Below are positions 56,496 to 64,000 of a stretch of 64,000 nt of DNA, piece after piece (position 1 is the first letter of the stretch; the number at the start of each line of letters is the position of its first letter). The stretch covers positions 62,001 through 126,000 of the forward strand of contig NZ_JANKBZ010000013.1 of assembly GCF_024623785.1 (NCBI RefSeq), written 5' to 3'. The DNA comes from Archangium lipolyticum (GTDB lineage Bacteria > Myxococcota > Myxococcia > Myxococcales > Myxococcaceae). Below the pieces are notes generated by a model. The model made no database searches. It saw nothing but the letters and a program-made list of their open reading frames with translations, and was not told where the DNA came from. The position numbers were made by a program, and so were the translations under genes.

Positions 56496-57623
56496 TCACC
56501 CGCCTCGCGCCACCCGCCGGTACAGCGCGTCGTGACGGCGCACCAGCCGCTCCAGGGACAGCTCCCGCTCCACGAAGGTGCGCGCCTCCGCCCCCATGCG
56601 CTTGCCCAGCTCCCGGTCCGCCAGGAGCCGGCGGAAGGCCCCGGCCATCGCCTCGGGCTGAAGGGGCGGCACCACCAGGCCCCGCTCGCCGTCCGCCACC
56701 AGCTCCGGGTTGCCTCCCACCCGCGTCACCACCATGGGCAGCCCCGCGGCCATGCCCTCCATCACCGCGTTGGACATGCCCTCCGCGGTGGAGCACAGCA
56801 CCCCGAAGTCCGCCCGGGCGTAGATGGCCGGCACGTCCGAACGGTGGCCCAGGAAGTGGACCGTGTCCGACAGCCCCAGTTGTCCCGCCAGCCGCTCCAT
56901 CTCCGGCCTCCGGGGGCCATCCCCCACCAGGAAGGCGTGCGGCACGTGCCCCTCGCGGCGCAGCATCGCCAGCGCCTGCAGCAGATCCTCCTGCCGCTTC
57001 ACCGGGTGGTTCATGTTCGCCACGTGCACCACCACCGGCGCGCCCTTCGTGTCCGGCAGCGGCGCCTTGAGTCCCTCGCGCACCCGCGCGCCGAAGCGCT
57101 TCAGATCCAGGCCATTGGGGATGACGGACACCCGCTCCGGCGGCAGCCCCTCCTCCTCCACCAGCATCTGGCGGATGGCCTCGGCGTTGCCCACCACGTG
57201 GTCCGCCATCCGCGTGAGGCCCCTGAGCACCTCGCGCCTGGCCGCACCGTGCCAGTGGGCCAGATCCAACCGTCCGACGATCACCTTCGTCCCCGCCAGC
57301 TTCGCCGCGGGCACCACCAGCATCGTCGAGTAGAAGTCGTGCGCGTGCACCAGCTCCACCCGCTGCTGCCGCAGCCAGCGCGCGAGCCGTACCACCTGCA
57401 CCGCCGAGTTGGGCCGCGCCAGCGAGCCATTCAGCGGGAACACCTCCGGCGTGAAGCCCAGCCGGTGCACCGAGTCCATCAACGGCCCCACGTCCTGCAG
57501 GACCGCCAGCTGCACCCGGTAGCTGGAGGGCAGGCCCCTCAACAGCTCCACCACCTGGACTTCCGTGCCGCCGATGTGGAACGACTTGGTGAACTGCAAG
57601 AGGCGGAGGGGTTCCTCCGCCAT
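56496..57623 (-). CDS. Glycosyltransferase family 4
   Basis: 375 aa from the ATG at 57623, 5 nt after GAGGAGG; an ATG at 57644 would overlap the upstream gene. GT-B fold with the N-domain FTKSFHIGGTEVQVVELLRG and VHAHDFYSTM. The C-domain has VHVANMNHPVKRQEDLLQAL, FLVGDGPRRPEMERLA and the sugar-nucleotide site EGMSNAVMEGMAAGLPMVV, with the EX7E pattern retained. It transfers a sugar onto a polysaccharide or lipid carrier. It lies 10 bp after the O-antigen ligase-like gene, so the two probably build the same envelope glycan. Confidence 0.9.
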   Translation of the reverse strand: MAEEPLRLLQFTKSFHIGGTEVQVVELLRGLPSSYRVQLAVLQDVGPLMDSVHRLGFTPEVFPLNGSLARPNSAVQVVRLARWLRQQRVELVHAHDFYSTMLVVPAAKLAGTKVIVGRLDLAHWHGAARREVLRGLTRMADHVVGNAEAIRQMLVEEEGLPPERVSVIPNGLDLKRFGARVREGLKAPLPDTKGAPVVVHVANMNHPVKRQEDLLQALAMLRREGHVPHAFLVGDGPRRPEMERLAGQLGLSDTVHFLGHRSDVPAIYARADFGVLCSTAEGMSNAVMEGMAAGLPMVVTRVGGNPELVADGERGLVVPPLQPEAMAGAFRRLLADRELGKRMGAEARTFVERELSLERLVRRHDALYRRVARGG

Positions 57624-57633
57624 GCGCGCCTCC

Positions 57634-58920
57634 TCACGCCGCATTGTTCGAGCCCTCCCAGCTCGCCGCCAGCTGCCCCTTCACCACCGGAACCTTCACC
57701 GATTCCTCCGACTCCTGCGCCCGGGCGATGCGCTGCGCGCACGCCGCCAGTCCGAACAACACGTAGAGATGTGCCGACAAGATGTAACCGGAGAACAGGT
57801 CGCAGATGAGGTAGCCAGCCATGGAGGCCGACAGCCCTCGCGCCAACCACCCCACCCGCGCGCTGCGCGAGGCCTCGAAGGCGGCGCCCGTCGCGCCCCC
57901 CGCGAACACCAGGAAGAAGAGCAGGCCCACCCAGCCCAGCTCCCCGATGACGTCCAGGAAGATGTTGTGCGCCACGTACGCGCGGGTGGCCTCGGGCGGC
58001 GCGTACAGCGGCCACGCGTGGCGGAAGGCTCCCGCCCCCACGCCCAGCAGCGGCTTGTCCAGGCTGATGCGCGACGTCACCTGCCACGCGTACACGCGGC
58101 CCATGGCCGAGGCGTCCTCGTGGAACGTCGCCACCGTCTCGTTGCGCTGCCAGAAGCTCTTGGGCGCGAAGATGGCCAGGCCCAGCGCCAGCGCCGTGCC
58201 GATCATCACCGAGCGCAGCTTGCGCTGCTCGCGCATCGCCCAGATGGCCATCGCCACCGACAGGCCGATGAAGCCGCCGCGCGAGTAGGTGAAGACGATG
58301 GCCACCACCGCCAGCACCACCGCCACGGCGCACGCGATGCGCCACACCCAGCCGCTCTCCTTGCGCGCCAGGAAGGCCACCGCCAGCGGCACCACCAGCG
58401 CCAGGTTCATCGCCGAGCGGTTCGGGTCCGCGTACACCTCCACCCAGTGCGCCCGGTAGCCTTCCACCAGCGTCTCGGGCGTTCCGGTGAGGTACGTGGT
58501 GATGACCCCGTGGGACGTCACGATCGACGCCAGCACCACCGCCCCACACAGCACCGCCAGCCGCTTCGGCGTGGTGACCACGTTCACCAGCGTCAGGTAG
58601 ATGGCCGTCAGCTTCAGCAGCTCGATGGCGGTGAAGCGCGACACCTCCGGGTTCACCGACCACGTCATCGAGGCCAGCGCCAGCCCCGAGAAGGCCAGCA
58701 GCGCCAGGCCTCGCGCGCCGTCGAAGTACAGCGGCTCCGCGCGCCCCATCCTCCTCAGCGCCATCAACCCCGCCGCCACCCCCGACGTCAGCAGCGCCAG
58801 CCGCAATGGAGCCAGCGCCGGGATCCACGCCTGCGGCACCATGTACATCAGCGCCGCGAAGGCGGTCAGCGCATAGAACGCCACCACATCCCGACGCTCC
58901 GCCGTGTCGCCCACCACCAT
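57634..58920 (-). CDS. O-antigen ligase / Wzy-type polymerase membrane protein
   Basis: 428 aa from the ATG at 58920 (GGAGGAGG 5 nt upstream). About eleven predicted membrane helices (VVAFYALTAFAALMYMVPQA, GLALLAFSGLALASMTW, LTAIYLTLVNVV and others). The large periplasmic loop before the last helices has PLLGVGAGAFRHAWPLYAPP and AHNIFLDVIGELGWVGLLFF, the (G)xGxG...HN pattern of the Wzy_C/O-antigen ligase family. It would polymerise or attach glycan chains in the periplasm. Ligase versus polymerase cannot be told from sequence. A hairpin lies in its 5' leader. Confidence 0.82.
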   Translation of the reverse strand: MVVGDTAERRDVVAFYALTAFAALMYMVPQAWIPALAPLRLALLTSGVAAGLMALRRMGRAEPLYFDGARGLALLAFSGLALASMTWSVNPEVSRFTAIELLKLTAIYLTLVNVVTTPKRLAVLCGAVVLASIVTSHGVITTYLTGTPETLVEGYRAHWVEVYADPNRSAMNLALVVPLAVAFLARKESGWVWRIACAVAVVLAVVAIVFTYSRGGFIGLSVAMAIWAMREQRKLRSVMIGTALALGLAIFAPKSFWQRNETVATFHEDASAMGRVYAWQVTSRISLDKPLLGVGAGAFRHAWPLYAPPEATRAYVAHNIFLDVIGELGWVGLLFFLVFAGGATGAAFEASRSARVGWLARGLSASMAGYLICDLFSGYILSAHLYVLFGLAACAQRIARAQESEESVKVPVVKGQLAASWEGSNNAA

Positions 58921-58944
58921 CCCGTCCTCCTCCCGACCGAGCAC

Positions 58945-58962
58945 CCCGGTGCGCACACCGGG
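58945..58962 (-). promoter_or_regulatory. Hairpin in the leader of the O-antigen ligase-like gene
   Basis: CCCGGTG (58945-58951), loop cgca, CACCGGG (58956-58962): a perfect 7-bp stem with a 4-nt loop, 25 bp upstream of the start. It could influence translation or RNA stability; no protein-binding role is implied. Confidence 0.35.
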
Positions 58963-59074
58963 ACCCTCATTCGAGAGCAGTTCGCTAGCAGGCGATATGC
59001 CAACCGCCCCGGAGGGCGAAGTCCCGTGGATCCAAGTGCTTAGCCATTGGGGCGGAAAGGTGGGACTGAAAGGA

Positions 59075-60748
59075 TTACGGCTTTCCGCTTTCCATGGGCA
59101 GCAGAACGGAGGCGATCGGGTTCAACTTGCCCTCCTGGAGGAACGAGGGCGCAAGCTCCTCCAGCAGGCGGGCGAGCGTCGTCTTCACCATGCGGCGCAG
59201 CTCGGGCCGCGCCGACTCGGGCACCGCCGGCTCCAGCACCGCCACCGCGCGATCAACCACGCCCGCACGCAGGCGCGGGGCCTCCGGAGTACCCTCGAAG
59301 AGCAGCGCCCCCAGCTCATCGCCCCGCCCCGAGGGCACCGGCCTCGGGTCCACCCTTCCCTCCAGCAGCGCCAGGGCCACCACGGCGGCGAAGAGGTGCT
59401 CCGCCCCCAGGGTGTTCGGCTCCACGCCGAAGCGGGCCAGCACCTCGCGCGCCTGCTTCTGCGAGCCACCCAGCAGCGCACCCAACAGCGCCACCTGCGC
59501 CTCCGCCCGTGCCAGCACCTCCCCGCTGGAGGCCAGCTCGCGCCTCGAGCGGAAGGGCACCGCCTCCGCTCCGGGCACCTTCAACGCGCGGCGCGGGCGC
59601 TTGCGGCGCAACGCCTCGATGGCCGCGGCCTCCTCCGGGAACAGCAGCGGCATGCCCTCCACCTGCGCCAGCGGCTGCTTCATCAGCCGGTCCGCGCGGA
59701 ACTTGAGCTCCAGGGTCAGGGAGAAGCCCACCTGGAAGACGCGCCGCATCTCCGTGTCGCGCACCACCTGCGTGGCCCGCGACGGATCTCCTCCCGTCAG
59801 GTGCTCCAATCCCAGTAGCAGGTAGTCGCGCGCCATCTCGCCCACGCGCCGGATGGCATCCAGCTCGCCCGGCTCCTCCACCTCGGCCACCAGCGTGGCG
59901 TTGGCCAGGTAGCGCAGCTCGGTCTCCAGGTTCTCCCGCTCCAGCTCGTCCAGGCCCCGGAAGGCGGCCTCCAGGTAGTCCGGCTGGCCCTGCCCCGCCA
60001 CCAGCGCCGTGCCCGCGGACGGCGCCGGCGCCGGCCCCGTGTCCACCCGGCTGAAGAGCCTCACCGCCTCCTCCAACGGCGGGAAGCCCAGATCCTGCAG
60101 CCGCGCCGTGCGGAAGCGGTGCGCCGTCTCCTCCAGCTCTCCGGGCACCTCCCAGCGCGTGGCCTCCAGAAAGCGCACCGCCTCGAAGGGGTTGTCCGCG
60201 ATCAGATCGTTGAGCAGGGAGCGCATCCCGGCCAGCTCCGGACCCTCCACGCCCTTGAACTCCACCAGGTAGCGGCCCTCGGGCGTCTCCATCGTCACGC
60301 CCTCCGGGTTGACGTCCGGGTTCTCCTCCAGGTCGTGGATGACGGTGAACTCGCGCAGCAGCGACTCGAGCACCTCCGTGTCCACCCCGCGCAGCTTCTG
60401 GAGGAAGTCCTCGGGCTCGTCCCCGCGCGCGGCACGCAGCCAGGTGAGCACCTCGTGCAGCGAGAGCTTGTCCTTCTTCCATCCGCCCAGGTCCACGAAG
60501 GTGCGGAACTGCTCCGGCGACGCCAGGTGGACGAGCTCGGTCGAGTCCGCCAGCCCCACCTCCATGATGGTGAAGTAGAGGTCCTCCGCGGGCAGCGAGC
60601 GCACCAGGGCGCGCGCGTCGCGCGACTCGATGAGCGCATCGAGCCGCCTCCGGGCGGGCAGCGACGCGAGTTGCCGGCGCACGGCGCTCAGCGCGCGCTG
60701 GGTGTCACTTCCATTCCCACTGCTTCCGTTTCCCTTGCCGTTCGACAC
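59075..60748 (-). CDS. DUF6178-family protein
   Basis: 557 aa, soluble and strongly helical, with an N-terminal disordered Gly/Ser/Asn stretch. The blocks IESRDARALVRSLPAEDLYF, LADSTELVHLASPEQFRTFV and DLGGWKKDKLSLHEVLTWL match the DUF6178 family found in delta-proteobacteria; its function is unknown. The C-half has a second helical domain (LLLGLEHLTGGDPSRATQVV). It is 48 bp downstream of engB in the same direction, third gene after the cytochrome and engB. Nothing in the sequence shows a catalytic site. Confidence 0.8.
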   Translation of the reverse strand: MSNGKGNGSSGNGSDTQRALSAVRRQLASLPARRRLDALIESRDARALVRSLPAEDLYFTIMEVGLADSTELVHLASPEQFRTFVDLGGWKKDKLSLHEVLTWLRAARGDEPEDFLQKLRGVDTEVLESLLREFTVIHDLEENPDVNPEGVTMETPEGRYLVEFKGVEGPELAGMRSLLNDLIADNPFEAVRFLEATRWEVPGELEETAHRFRTARLQDLGFPPLEEAVRLFSRVDTGPAPAPSAGTALVAGQGQPDYLEAAFRGLDELERENLETELRYLANATLVAEVEEPGELDAIRRVGEMARDYLLLGLEHLTGGDPSRATQVVRDTEMRRVFQVGFSLTLELKFRADRLMKQPLAQVEGMPLLFPEEAAAIEALRRKRPRRALKVPGAEAVPFRSRRELASSGEVLARAEAQVALLGALLGGSQKQAREVLARFGVEPNTLGAEHLFAAVVALALLEGRVDPRPVPSGRGDELGALLFEGTPEAPRLRAGVVDRAVAVLEPAVPESARPELRRMVKTTLARLLEELAPSFLQEGKLNPIASVLLPMESGKP

Positions 60749-60796
60749 GGCGCGTGCCTACCACAGCCCCTCCCGGGCCGGGAGTGGAAGCAGGGC

Positions 60797-61405
60797 TCAA
60801 CTCACGGCGTTCAACAACGCGTCCCACACCTCGTCCAGGCCCAGCTTCTCCGTCGCGGAGAAGGCCAGCACGGCCTCGCGGGGAAGGGACAGCTCCTCGG
60901 CGAGCGCCTGCAGGCGCGGCTTGCGGCGCGCCTTGGGGAGCCGGTCGATCTTCGTGGCCACCACCAGGATGGGACGCTTCGCCTCCTGGAGATAGTCGAG
61001 TGTCTGGAAGTCGTCCGAGGTGGGCCCCACCTCGGCGTCGATGATGCTCACCACCACCTTCAAGTCCCGCCGCTTCTCCAGGTAGGTGGTGATCATCGAC
61101 TGCCAGCTGGCCCGCTCCGTCTTGCTCACCTTGGCGAAGCCGTAGCCGGGCAGGTCCGCGAAGCGCACGGTGTGGCGCTTGCCCTCGCCCTCCACGTCCA
61201 CGTCGAAGAAGTTGATCGTCCGGGTGCGCCCGGGGGTGTTGGAGACGCGCACCAGCTTCTTGCGGCCCGCCAGCGCGTTGATCATGGACGACTTGCCCAC
61301 GTTGGAGCGGCCCACGAAGGCCACCTCGGGGGTGGCGACTCCGGCGGGGTAGCCCTTGGGCTCCACCGCCGTGGTGAGGAAGCGGGCGTCGAGGATCTTG
61401 ATCAC
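60797..61405 (-). CDS. engB: Ribosome biogenesis GTPase EngB (YihA/YsxC)
   Basis: 202 aa from a GTG directly after the cytochrome stop. Translational GTPase needed for 50S assembly. G1 GRSNVGKSSMINAL, G2 region with SNTPGRTRTINFF, G3 DLPGYGFAKV, G4 ATKIDRL and G5 FSATEKLGL are all intact. Length is typical. It starts 1 bp after the cytochrome gene, implying coupling, an unusual partner for a ribosome GTPase. Confidence 0.95.
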   Translation of the reverse strand: MIKILDARFLTTAVEPKGYPAGVATPEVAFVGRSNVGKSSMINALAGRKKLVRVSNTPGRTRTINFFDVDVEGEGKRHTVRFADLPGYGFAKVSKTERASWQSMITTYLEKRRDLKVVVSIIDAEVGPTSDDFQTLDYLQEAKRPILVVATKIDRLPKARRKPRLQALAEELSLPREAVLAFSATEKLGLDEVWDALLNAVS

Positions 61406-61406
61406 G

Positions 61407-61916
61407 CTATTTCTTCTTGGCTGTGGCCGGCTCGGGCGAGGCGCTCTCGGCGCGGGGCTGCTTGCCCGCGGTGCGCTCGGCGGACCAGTGGTCGATGGCC
61501 TTGAGGGCCTCGACGAAATTGAAGGGCTTGAGGGAAGGCGAGGACGCGTCGTGGCAGGTACGGCAGGCCTTCTCCGAGGGATCCACCAGGCCCACCAGCC
61601 GGGCGAGCTCGGCGTCCTTCATCACGTAGGCCGGCGCGTAGTACTGGCCGCCGCCGTGGCAGGTCTCGCACGTGACGTGGGAGACGCTCTGGGAGGCCTG
61701 GTCGGGCGCGTGGCACGACAGGCACCGCGCGTCCTTCTTCTGCGCCTCGGAGAGCGAGTCCGTGGCGCGGGCATGCTTGGACTGCATCCAGGCCTCGTAG
61801 GCGGCCGGGTGACAGCCCTTGCAGCTCTCCGGGCCGAGGAAATCGGCGGCCCCGGCGGCTCCGGGCAGGACGAAGGCGAGGACGAGCAGGAGGATCCAGG
61901 GGCCACGAGCGCGCAT
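61407..61916 (-). CDS. Secreted tetraheme cytochrome c family protein
   Basis: 169 aa from the ATG at 61916 (an upstream GTG at 61940 would lengthen the leader). Signal peptide 1-23 (WILLLVLAFVLPGAAGA). Four CxxCH heme sites: ESCKGCHPAAYE, ARCLSCHAPD, VTCETCHGGGQ and ACRTCHDASSP, as in cytochrome c554/c-prime-like proteins of delta-proteobacteria. The C-terminus is Lys/Pro/Ala-rich. It would carry electrons in the periplasm; no redox partner gene is adjacent. Its stop overlaps the spacer before engB by one base. Confidence 0.87.
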   Translation of the reverse strand: MRARGPWILLLVLAFVLPGAAGAADFLGPESCKGCHPAAYEAWMQSKHARATDSLSEAQKKDARCLSCHAPDQASQSVSHVTCETCHGGGQYYAPAYVMKDAELARLVGLVDPSEKACRTCHDASSPSLKPFNFVEALKAIDHWSAERTAGKQPRAESASPEPATAKKK

Positions 61917-62043
61917 CGGCCCGGTCACTAGCAGACGCACCCGGAGGGGGCAAGGCGCAGGTGCGAAACCCGGGGGTCATGTGACCTGCCTGACGGAGGG
62001 GGTTCTTGAGAGGGTGCGGGCGGATCCGTTACACCTGAACGGG

Positions 62044-62514
62044 ATGAAGACCATCGCCATCGTCGCCGTGCTCCTCGCCTCCGCACCCGCCGTGGCCAAG
62101 CCGTGGCAGGGGATCGAACCCGGACAGTCCAAGAAGGAGCAGATCACCCAGAAGTTCGGAGAGCCCTCCCGCGTGGTCACCGCCGAGGGCAAGGAGATCA
62201 TCGCCTACTTCGATCAGAAGGCCATCAAGGGCACCAAGCAGGTTCAGTTCAAGGTGGATCCGGGCACGCAGCTGGTCGAGCGCATCGACGTCTTCCCCGG
62301 ACCGGTCATCGACAAGGAGTCGGTGGAGGGCACCTACGGGCCCCTCTGCCCGGCGAGCGGCAAGGCGCCACCCTCTCCCTGCTACGTGAAGAAGCTGACC
62401 GACGACTTCCGCACCTACATGCTCTACTCCCGCCTGGGACTGGCCGTGTTCCTCAACGAGGACGGCAAGACGGTGCACTCCTTCATCTTCACCACCCAGC
62501 AGGCCGCGAAGTAG
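62044..62514 (+). CDS. Secreted protein with BamE/SmpA-like motif
   Basis: 156 aa from the ATG at 62044. Signal peptide 1-18 (IVAVLLASAPAVAK). The start of the mature protein, WQGIEPGQSKKEQITQKFGE, followed by PSRV, has the G-hPGxSxxxVxxxFGxP pattern of BamE/SmpA-like and related periplasmic domains. A Cys pair (PLCPASGKAPPSPC) follows at about 100-115. No lipobox was seen. Its function is unknown. It lies 7 bp before coaE in the same direction, so it is co-transcribed. Confidence 0.75.
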   Translation: MKTIAIVAVLLASAPAVAKPWQGIEPGQSKKEQITQKFGEPSRVVTAEGKEIIAYFDQKAIKGTKQVQFKVDPGTQLVERIDVFPGPVIDKESVEGTYGPLCPASGKAPPSPCYVKKLTDDFRTYMLYSRLGLAVFLNEDGKTVHSFIFTTQQAAK

Positions 62515-62521
62515 GCCCCAC

Positions 62522-63118
62522 TTGAAAATCTACGGACTGACTGGCGGTATCGCCTCCGGCAAGAGCACCGTGAGCCGGATGTTGACGGAGCTGGGCGCCC
62601 AGGTGCTGGACGCGGACGTCATCGCCCGCGAGGTGGTGGAGCCCGGTACTCCCGGCCTGGCCGCCGTGGCCGAGCGCTTCCCGGGCGTGCTGGATGCGGA
62701 GGGGCGGTTGGACCGGGCGAAGCTGGGGGCGCGCGTCTTCGGAGACCCCAAGGAGCGGGCCGCCCTCAACTCCATCCTCCACCCGCTCATCGGCCAGCAA
62801 TTCCTCCTGCGGACCCATGCGCTGGCCCGGTCGGGGGCGGAGCGCATCATCTATGACGCCCCCCTCCTCATCGAGAACCGGCTCCACGAGGGCATGGACG
62901 GGGTGGTGCTGGTGTGGGTGCCCCGAGAGGTGCAGAAGGCCCGGCTCATGGCGCGCGACGGCCTGGACGAGGCGGCGGCGGAGGCCCGCCTGGCCGCCCA
63001 GCTACCACTCGATGAGAAACGCCAGCATGCGACCTGGCTGGTGGACAACTCGGGGGAACTGGGGGCGACCCGGGCCCGGGTAGACGAGGTGTGGCGCGCC
63101 ATGCTCGCGCGCGGCTGA
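62522..63118 (+). CDS. coaE: Dephospho-CoA kinase
   Basis: 198 aa from a TTG at 62522, 7 bp after the preceding stop. It phosphorylates dephospho-CoA with ATP in the last step of CoA synthesis. Seen: P-loop LTGGIASGKSTVSRML, DADVIAREVVEPG, LDRAKLGARVFGD, LNSILHPLI and the DAPLLIENRLHEGMDGVVLV lid-side block. Length is normal. A plausible purine-rich site is weak, which fits translational coupling to the gene before it. Confidence 0.95.
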   Translation: MKIYGLTGGIASGKSTVSRMLTELGAQVLDADVIAREVVEPGTPGLAAVAERFPGVLDAEGRLDRAKLGARVFGDPKERAALNSILHPLIGQQFLLRTHALARSGAERIIYDAPLLIENRLHEGMDGVVLVWVPREVQKARLMARDGLDEAAAEARLAAQLPLDEKRQHATWLVDNSGELGATRARVDEVWRAMLARG

Positions 63119-63141
63119 GGGACGGGTATGCTCCGCCGCCC

Positions 63142-64000
63142 ATGAGCGAGAAGCGCAAGGAGCCCCGAGGCAAGTCCGGGACGTACTTCATCACCGGCTT
63201 CCCGGGCTTCATCGGCAAGCGGCTGGTCGAGCACATCATCCGGGAGGAGCCCAAGGCCCATGTCTATGCCCTGGTGCAGCCCAAGCACCTCAAGGAGGCC
63301 CAGCAGATAGCCTCCCGGCTCCAGGGGAGCGGGGCCACGCTGGAGCTGCTCACCGGTGACGTCGTGGACATGCACCTCGGCCTGTCCGGTGAGGAGTATC
63401 AGCGGCTGTGCGAGCGGGTGACGCACATCTACCATCTGGCCGCCGTCTTCTACCTGGGCGTCCCCAAGGAGACCGCCTGGCGCATCAACGTGGACGGCAC
63501 CCGCAACGTGCTGGAGCTGGCGCGCGACTGCGAGCACCTCAAGCGCTTCAACCACTTCTCCTCCTGCCACGTCTCCGGGGACCGGGTGGGCGTCATCGCC
63601 GAGGACGAGTTGGACTGCGGCCAGGGCTTCCGCAACGTCTACGAGGAGACCAAGTTCCAGGCGGAGCGGCTCGTCCAGCGCGCCGCCGCCTCCAACATGC
63701 CCGTCACCATCTTCCGCCCGTGCAGCGTGGTGGGGGACTCGCGCACGGGGGAGATCGATCGCTTCGAGGGCCCCTACTACCTGGGCATCCTCCTGGTGAC
63801 GAGCCCGCTGGTGGTGCCCCTGCCGCTGCCCGGCAACGGCGTGGCCCCGCTCAACGTGGTGCCCGTGGACTACGTGGTGCGGGCGGTGTGGGCCCTGTCG
63901 CACGACGAGCGCGCCGTGGGCCGCACCTTCCACCTGGTGGACCCCAACCCCATGAGCGCCCGCCGCGTCTACGAGCTCATCGCGGAGAAGGCCCACAAGA
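63142..64000 (+). CDS. SDR-family NAD(P)-dependent oxidoreductase / epimerase-like (partial at window end)
   Basis: The ATG is at 63142, and the frame is open to the end of the window (286 codons seen). Extended SDR: nucleotide site FITGFPGFIGKRLVEHII (TGxxGxxG), YHLAAVFYLGVPKET, NVDGTRNVLELARDC, HFSSCHVSG and the catalytic YEETKFQAERL (YxxxK). This layout matches the NAD-binding-4 (acyl-CoA reductase-like) and epimerase groups. The missing C-terminus would separate a fatty acyl-CoA reductase from a sugar epimerase. It follows coaE by 23 bp. Confidence 0.85.
   Translation, partial: MSEKRKEPRGKSGTYFITGFPGFIGKRLVEHIIREEPKAHVYALVQPKHLKEAQQIASRLQGSGATLELLTGDVVDMHLGLSGEEYQRLCERVTHIYHLAAVFYLGVPKETAWRINVDGTRNVLELARDCEHLKRFNHFSSCHVSGDRVGVIAEDELDCGQGFRNVYEETKFQAERLVQRAAASNMPVTIFRPCSVVGDSRTGEIDRFEGPYYLGILLVTSPLVVPLPLPGNGVAPLNVVPVDYVVRAVWALSHDERAVGRTFHLVDPNPMSARRVYELIAEKAHK

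Overview
The window is high-GC DNA with strongly GC-biased third codon positions, many GTG/TTG starts with purine-rich ribosome binding sites, and gene families typical of predatory myxobacteria: a DUSAM-type protein, a gmx1-like sigma factor coupled to a Ser/Thr kinase, FG-GAP/HYR lipoproteins, SpoIID-like and DUF885 lipoproteins, and DUF6178. The best guess is a member of the Cystobacterineae (Archangium/Cystobacter/Melittangium-like), inferred from gene content only. Four copies of one extragenic palindromic repeat lie in gaps in the first 30 kb. No tRNA, rRNA, CRISPR array, transposase or integrase was recognised.

Layout. (1) 1-7059: the 3' part of a phage-tail-like or contractile-injection-like cluster (baseplate J-like C-terminus, gpI-like protein, modular tail fibre, coiled-coil peptide, two unknown proteins). 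(2) 7082-7946: a convergent two-gene unit, a Cys-rich lipoprotein plus a DUSAM protein. (3) 8211-21765: envelope and secreted proteins (beta-helix lipoprotein, SpoIID-like protein, TonB-C protein, cation efflux transporter, DUF885 lipoprotein, ExeM/NucH nuclease, FG-GAP/HYR protein). (4) 22188-28087: glycine cleavage operon gcvT-gcvH-gcvP divergent from metF. (5) 28152-32351: epoxide-hydrolase-like enzyme, His-rich protein plus TonB-dependent receptor, and a truncated hydrolase. (6) 32413-44622: GH3 glucosidase, sigma factor/kinase pair, GH44 glucanase and the AraFGH sugar importer with palindromes in its leader. (7) 44989-51535: folD, a DjlA-like protein, and a methionine operon (bifunctional aspartokinase/homoserine dehydrogenase, cystathionine gamma-synthase, cystathionine beta-lyase) preceded by a leader with a Met-rich short ORF. 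(8) 51922-64000: housekeeping and envelope genes (Smr protein, deaminase, pyrD, DUF4097, glycosyltransferase plus O-antigen ligase, DUF6178, engB, tetraheme cytochrome, coaE, start of an SDR gene).

Functional threads. One-carbon and methionine metabolism recurs: gcvTHP makes 5,10-methylene-THF, metF reduces it to methyl-THF, folD oxidises it toward formyl-THF, and the metL-metI-metC operon makes homocysteine for methylation. GH44 and GH3 with AraFGH look like a plant-polysaccharide degradation and uptake locus, although no arabinose catabolic gene is in view. The least explained pieces are the tail-like cluster, the lipoprotein/DUSAM pair and the zinc-finger kinase/sigma pair.
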